NCBI GenBank assembly: GCA_024449915.1
Contig: JAMZAV010000894.1
Location: 1 to 64,000, forward strand
Length of the DNA stretch: 64,000 nucleotides
Source of the DNA: Sweltsa coloradensis
Taxonomy: Eukaryota; Arthropoda; Insecta; Plecoptera; Chloroperlidae
Direction of reading: 5' to 3'
Shown here in pieces: positions 59,081-64,000 of the stretch (its first letter is position 1; each line of letters opens with the position of its first letter). A model generated the notes under the pieces. It was given only the letters and a program-made list of their open reading frames with translations. It was not told the origin of the DNA and ran no database searches. The translations under genes and the position numbers were made by a program.

Positions 59081-59084
59081 TATT

Positions 59085-59240
59085 TATTTATTTATTATTT
59101 ATTTAACGTCTATCCTATTCAGTTATAAAAACTGATTTACAAAGGAGGACAACTAAATAAATCTAATTACATAGATGCAGAAACAACAATAAACTACATT
59201 TTCGTAAATATTTGAAATAGCAGCATTACAACAACAATGC
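59085..59240 (-). repeat. Retroelement 3' end with (AATA)n tail
   Basis: On the minus strand CCTCCTTTGTAAATCAG, TATAACTGAATAGGATAGAC, GTTAAATAAATAATAAATA. The longest of five related fragments (also 15660, 19500, 23255, 25440). Family unknown. Confidence 0.6.
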
Positions 59241-59966
59241 ATTTAACACAAGAATTTTGGTAACAAATTAAATGATATTATATGCATTTAATGAATGAAT
59301 CAAATATAAAAAAGGGTGGAGAATGAAAAAAGGGAAAAAAAGAGAGAAAGAAAAAAAATAAAAAGAAAACGAAAGAAAAAAACTGATTTATTAGACGATC
59401 CCACTCAAACGAATATGAGGTTTGCCAAAAATCAGGAACAGCAAATCGGGGAGTATAATCAAACTTTCGCGGAAGAAACCACCGAACGCGAAATCTTTAT
59501 TCTTGTGTTCAATCTTCATTTTTGTGTTCAAATCTTGACTCATATATATAATTATATCAGATATATAATTATTTAAAATTGTTCATGTCAAACTGATCAC
59601 AGCAATGATACAGGACACCTAACTCAAGTTGCAAGCCCCATCAGTGGGCGGCATTGGCATTGGGGTAATTGTTTAGAAGGCCGTCAACGTCATCGTAGTA
59701 TCTAGTTGTATTGTTGTGCGTAATAATATTTGAATTATTAATTATAATTTTTGTAGTGAGTGCTCGACTTTTAAGTAGGTGGCACTTGCAGGGTGCAAAA
59801 ATAGCAACAAAAAAACACCTCTATGCTCTTACAACAGCTCCTTGGTTTCAGCACATATGCTGTGAATTGTATGCTCGACATGACGACAAAATTGACGCAC
59901 ACATACTACATTGTTTCGGTATTGCATTCAGCACAACACTTTTCTAAAACGCACCAAATGCAATAA

Positions 59967-60424
59967 TAATAATCATAACTCGGTTCCAACTATGTTGGGT
60001 TGAGTGGTGGTTTTTCACCATTATCTAGGGCATGAAACTGTAGATACTAAGCTTGCCAGACTCAGTGTTTCTTCCACATCATCTAACTCCTTCCTCTCCA
60101 CCAATTTACTCTACTCTCTTCTGTCCTCCCACAGCTTTCTTGCCACATACTCCCACACTTCATCCCGTTTTCCAACGTCTTCTTGAATTAATCTTTCCCA
60201 TTACTCTCTTGGCCTTCCTACTCTTCTTTTCCCCTCCTCTGCCGCTTCAAATTCTCGTCTTGGAATCCTCTCTCTGCCCATCCTTTTCATATGTCCAAAC
60301 CATCTTAGACGTTCTCTTCCTAGCTTAAACTTCAATCTCTCCAGTCCCGGTTCTTTCCTTATTTCATTACTTCTTATCTTGTCCATCTTTGTAACTCCCT
60401 TGATACTTCTTAAAAACTTCATTT
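59967..60424 (-). mobile_element. LINE 3' fragment, RT C-terminal module
   Basis: Minus-strand reading MKFLRSIKGVTKMDKIRSNE, LKFKLGRERLRWFGHMKRMG, RIPRREFE, GKRRVGRPRE, then after a stop IQEDVGKRDEVWE. The RWFGHVxRMxxxRxPRxxL...GxRxxGRPR module is the C-terminal end of many LINE reverse transcriptases (RTE/BovB-like and others). It ends with a 3' UTR (CTTAGTATCTACAGTTTCA) and an ATT-rich tail. 5'-truncated, with in-frame stops. Confidence 0.78.
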
Positions 60425-61394
60425 CTGCTGCAATAATAAATAATAAAAATAATAAATAATAAAAATAATTTCACTTGCGATGCAATTAATGGGGGTCCCT
60501 CTAACCCCCGTGCCTTTCCCACCGATGTACATTAATGCGCAAATTGCCCCCCCCCCCCCCCCCCCCAATTGTGCTGAGACATCTAGTACGACTAACAAAA
60601 TCAGCTAGATCCATTGCGATTCAAACCTACAAGAAATAATTAGATGAATGAGTTTTCTTATTTTTATGCATGTAGAAAAATACCTGAATAAAAGTTACCG
60701 GTCTTCATATTAGGGCTTACTATACTATGTTCATAAAACATTGATTAAAATTTTAAAAGTAACCCTTTGTAGCTTATAAGGTCGCGTTGGCGGACGAGTG
60801 TTTTGTTACTTGGAGCCATAATTTCCTATGCTATATATTTATTTTATTTCAAAAACAAAATAAAACTTATGTTCTACAAAATTCTTTTACCACAAGGAAA
60901 CAGAATAAAAATTAAAAATAACATTAATTGACTTAAAAAATGGTAAAAAAGAGGTTTAAATACAAATACATGAAATAAGTAATAAAACACAGTTTACATG
61001 TTTATAGACGATAAAGATGAATCCTAAGAATAGAAATGGAACCTGTTAATGCCACCATCGAAACATCATGTATTTGTTTTACCTAATTTAAAGCTATGGC
61101 AAAAATCGGCACAAAAACCTCAGGATTGTGGCCCTTGCACCAACAAACAATCCGATGACATGTTTTGGGTCTGCATAGTATGGTATTGTTGGTTGGTAGT
61201 TGTCTTGTTTTTCAGTGTTTACTTACTCAGCTTGCTAAAACGTGATTTTTGTTTGTATTGCCATTTTGTGTTAATCTTTATGGAGATAAGAAAAATGGAA
61301 CTTTGACAGGCAATATATTTTTTTAAAAGTAATAATAGGACATTTTTTTAATGTAGTTAATAGGAAATTAAACATTTTTATAACAATATTTTAT
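60425..61394. other. Intergenic, no gene
   Basis: Poly-C run 60547-60566. AT-rich sequence at 60850-61000 weakly resembles the LINE A 3' UTR (ACAAAATTCTTTTACCACAAGG versus 41400). Nothing coding. Confidence 0.4.
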
Positions 61395-61692
61395 TTATTA
61401 TTTAATACAATCCAGAAATTAAAAAATCCATCCCGATCGGGGCTCGAACCCGAGTGTCCCACTTTCCATTAAAAAATTATAAATGTTTGTTTGGTCAATT
61501 CAACAGCAACAGTTTTTCGATGCTTTATTGTTCCATCCATTCAAGTTCTATAATGTAACAACAATACAGAAGTTTAAAAGTTACCGTCTCGGTGGTCTAG
61601 TTGGCTAAGGCGTCCACCCGGAAAGTGGGAGACTCGGGTTCGAACCCCGATCGGGATGGATTTTTTAATTTCTGGATTGTATTAAATAATAA
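61395..61692. repeat. Inverted repeat (73-bp arms) containing a tRNA-like gene
   Basis: Arms 61395-61467 and 61620-61692 are reverse complements at about 71 of 73 positions, with a 152-nt loop. The right arm plus part of the loop make a tRNA-like sequence; the left arm repeats only its 3' half in reverse. Confidence 0.88.
61586..61658 (+). tRNA. tRNA-like sequence, probably a tRNA-derived repeat or pseudogene
   Basis: 73 nt that fold as a cloverleaf: acceptor GTCTCGG/TCGGGAT (all seven pairs, three of them G-U), D-arm with A box TGGTCTAGTTGG, anticodon stem TCCAC/GTGGG, T-arm TCGGG-TTCGAAC-CCCGA with B box GGTTCGAACCC. The anticodon loop is CCGGAAA, so the usual U33 is missing and the anticodon would be GGA (Ser), yet the variable loop has only 4 nt whereas true tRNA-Ser has a long arm. 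Both Pol III promoter boxes are intact. Best seen as a tRNA-derived element. Confidence 0.6.
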
Positions 61693-63216
61693 CAATTCCA
61701 CCTACGGGAGTGTTTCCCGATCATCCAAATCGAGAAATATTTTATTTACAAGCACGTAATATTTCTACAACATTTCAGTTGGCTTTATCAAACAATGACA
61801 CCAGTTATTTTACATTTCATTAAAACATTTTATTATGTGCATCATGAAAATATAAAGTACCTAAACAATTATTTGCATTCCAATATCACAAGAATAAACG
61901 TAGGTAGTTACGGTACACACAAAATAATGATCATTTTCAAATTCATACATACTCACATTCGAATTCAAAGATTCACATTTTGTTACATAGATATGTATAG
62001 GTCCGTCAAACAAGCTTATATCCGGTTAAAAAAATCCCTGTAGACGCTTTGAGTCAGCTATACCGATTTGACATTTTTGGGGAACATTTCCTGCACCTAG
62101 TTGTCATCTGATTGATATGCAATTTGCGTATGGTGTCAAGCAAGGATATGGTCACAAGCTCTTCTATAGTCAAAACATTATTTCGGATTAGCTACAAATA
62201 AATTCCGAAATTTAACAATTTTGAAGATTTTACAAAAATCCAAAATCCTATAAATTTATGCGATTATAGAATGTGTAATGTGTTGTTATTATCATTTTGT
62301 TTTATGAGCCCATATAAAAGGCTGCCTTACATGACCATAAAATCTGTGCAATGTTTAGTATCAATTTAATAATTACTGGCTTCAGAAAATGATTCTTTAA
62401 TTAAAACATCACTGGTATTGCAGACTGCGTAATATTTAACAGAGAGTCACTGAAAAGTTAAGCAAGACTATAGGCCTACATGCAACGAATTGTTTACGCC
62501 AATGGAAAGTACTAAGTGATAATTTACATAGTATAACAACAGACTATAGTACAAGGCCTTCAGTGTAGATCAAGTTAGTTAGTATAGGAATGACCAGTTT
62601 CACACCTTTCTTATCTATTTCATTATTATGATTTAAAAACGAATGTCAACTATGTCGGCTTCGATCATTCTTTACTTAAACCACAGATAAGAGATTATTT
62701 TTTACGTTACTAAAAGATCTACACTTTGGGCATTGTTTAATCAATGCTTTGGGTTAGGCCTACTGCAACCAATGATTAAAGAAGGCTCAATCCATGCTGC
62801 AACGAATACAATTTTTAACATAGCTACGCTACGATAGGCGGAGAGAAAGATATCGCATTTTTTAAAATCAATTACACTGATATAAAAATGTGTACGATAC
62901 CAAAGATATATATGGGATATATAGCCAAGGTTCTTCCAATATTATTGAAATACTTGTGGTCAGCCACGAAACGGTAGGCCTACTTCTAAAGCGTCGAAAG
63001 TGGCAACCTGCCATATCTTTTTTTATGTTTCAATATCCATTGTTTCCTTGCTATAACGATAATTACGGATAAGGATACATATTCAATAGATTTGCATTGC
63101 CGAATAAGTATACTATGCAGCCTTTAGGAATCTTCGATGAAATGCACCATGGATTTTTCCCCCATCAAAGGCCAGTTGGTTGGATGTAATCTGAAACTAT
63201 ACGAATCCACTGTCTA
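61693..63216. other. Downstream region of the P450 gene, no other gene
   Basis: AT-rich. Part next to 63216 should be the P450 3' UTR (minus strand). No element recognised. Confidence 0.4.
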
Positions 63217-63377
63217 CTAGATGCGCGGAGTGAGGGTTATTCTCAGGTCCCGAGACGGTCTTAGAATCAGTTCCAGCAGAACTTTTACGTCCTTCTGCTT
63301 GTCCAGTGAAGTTACTTGAAAGCGCCTCAGGATTGTAGAGAGCACTGCCTTTTCTTCTAATAATGCAAACCTCTGGC
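63217..63377 (-). CDS. Cytochrome P450 (CYP4-like), terminal exon
   Basis: Minus-strand exon after a CTGTTTCAG acceptor (exon from 63377) to TAG at 63217-63219. It reads GQRFALLEEKAVLSTILRRF, then a basic linker, LELILRPSRDLRITLTPR and a final I. This is the end of a microsomal P450: the G-Q-R-F-A just after the haem-ligand cysteine loop (FxxGxRNCIGQRFA), the L-helix, and the ELILRPxxGxxxxLxPR tail typical of CYP4 and CYP3 clan members. The haem cysteine belongs to the previous exon, which I do not see before 64000, so the gene continues beyond the right edge. Reaction: NADPH-dependent monooxygenation at the ER membrane, substrate unknown (CYP4 enzymes often omega-hydroxylate fatty acids). 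Confidence 0.85.
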
Positions 63378-63484
63378 CTGAAACAGTTAGAAGGTTCGTC
63401 AATCGGGAAGCACGGTTAACCGTAGGTACCTTGGTCAGCAATAAGTCCACCTAAAACTCCCCAACAGAATATCGACGCAAGATT

Positions 63485-63846
63485 AAGCCGAAGGCGAAGT
63501 GGGGGGTCCGGAGGTCTTTGAGGTAATTTTGGTGAAAATCTGTGCGTTTTAAAGCATCACAATGAAGTACCAATTTTTTATCTACCGTACTTAAATCCTG
63601 TTTTTAATCTAAAAGTTTTCTTTCGAGGTCATTTTGATGAAAATCTGTGTGTTTCAAAGCATCATAATAACCAGCTTTGTATATCTACTAAAATTTTTGT
63701 TGGTTAGATGGTGATTTGCTTTTAGTATTGCGATAAAACAATTATTCTATAATCTTCATTGAAACGTTAAAGTACACTTTACACTTTTTTGGGCAAAAGG
63801 GGGGGGGGTTGTCCCTCCTCTCCCCCCCCCCTTGGATACGCCACTG
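63485..63846. repeat. CAGTGGCG-family repeat, one end seen
   Basis: Right end (inverted) CAGTGGCGTATCCAAGGGG beside a C-run, as in 15333 and 25094. Two ~113-bp imperfect tandem units (GTGAAAATCTGTGCGTTTTA at 63533 and TGAAAATCTGTGTGTTTC at 63640). The left end is not identifiable. In the last intron of the P450 gene. Confidence 0.55.
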
Positions 63847-64000
63847 TTGTCTATCAGCTTGAAGTACATGCTTTTTGACCTGTTGTTCGGAATTAAATTA
63901 ATCCGTATACTATTCTAGCAACACAAACACCAAACACATACACACACAACATATTATTTTCGGGGCGAACGATACTTTGCGAAGATACTTTTAGACCAAA

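Noticed and set aside
59316..59576. Lys/Glu/Arg-rich open frame
   Set aside because: Translation of an A/G-rich simple sequence.
61586..61658. Functional tRNA-Ser(GGA)
   Set aside because: Lacks U33 and the long variable arm that serine tRNAs need; kept only as a tRNA-like sequence.
61395..61692. CRISPR or satellite array
   Set aside because: Only two inverted arms, no spacer series; eukaryotic context.

Overview
The window is animal genomic DNA with intron-split genes, not bacterial. Three conserved protein-coding genes can be recognised. The rest is intron or intergenic DNA packed with old, nested transposable elements. The palindrome TAGGCCTA is scattered through most of the window. Together with the LINE, SINE and hAT content this suggests a marine invertebrate, perhaps an echinoderm or another deuterostome, but the taxon is an inference that I cannot prove from the sequence.

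Layout. (1) Positions 270-27013, minus strand: UDP-glucose 4-epimerase (GALE), seven coding exons. Exons 1-3 (27013-21512) are clean. Exons 4-7 (7300-270) lie in poorly polished sequence, where homopolymer gains, losses and substitutions break the frame although every conserved block is present. (2) 27.0-36.5 kb: intergenic or 5' UTR-intron DNA with hAT-like elements (27142-27671, 30978-31450, 34632-35211), other terminal-inverted-repeat (TIR) elements, a 5'-truncated Jockey-like LINE (29385-30660) and a tRNA-derived SINE (33979-34200). (3) 36565-56755, plus strand: Elongin C (ELOC), a short first coding exon, a 17.7-kb intron and two strongly conserved exons. Intron 1 holds a duplicated nest of LINEs (41.2-44.7 and 45.4-50.7 kb), into which a 943-bp hAT-like element, a Helitron-like element and a 1639-bp TA-flanked element have inserted, followed by two large fold-back elements. 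(4) 56.8-63.1 kb: ELOC 3' region, LINE remnants and a 73-bp hairpin carrying a tRNA-like gene. (5) 63217-63377, minus: terminal exon of a CYP4-like cytochrome P450 whose remainder lies past the right edge.

The three genes do not form a pathway: GALE acts in galactose and nucleotide-sugar metabolism, Elongin C is an adaptor of cullin-RING ubiquitin ligases and of the elongin complex, and the P450 is a monooxygenase. The most informative features are the transposon insertions that can be read against an empty site in the duplicate copy, the TA-flanked element carrying ten copies of a 15-bp motif, and a group of repeats with different interiors but shared ends. Sequence quality is clearly poor in about 1-9.76 kb and 43.5-45.4 kb and somewhat poor in 17.5-19.4 kb. 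Unlisted open reading frames in these stretches are probably noise.
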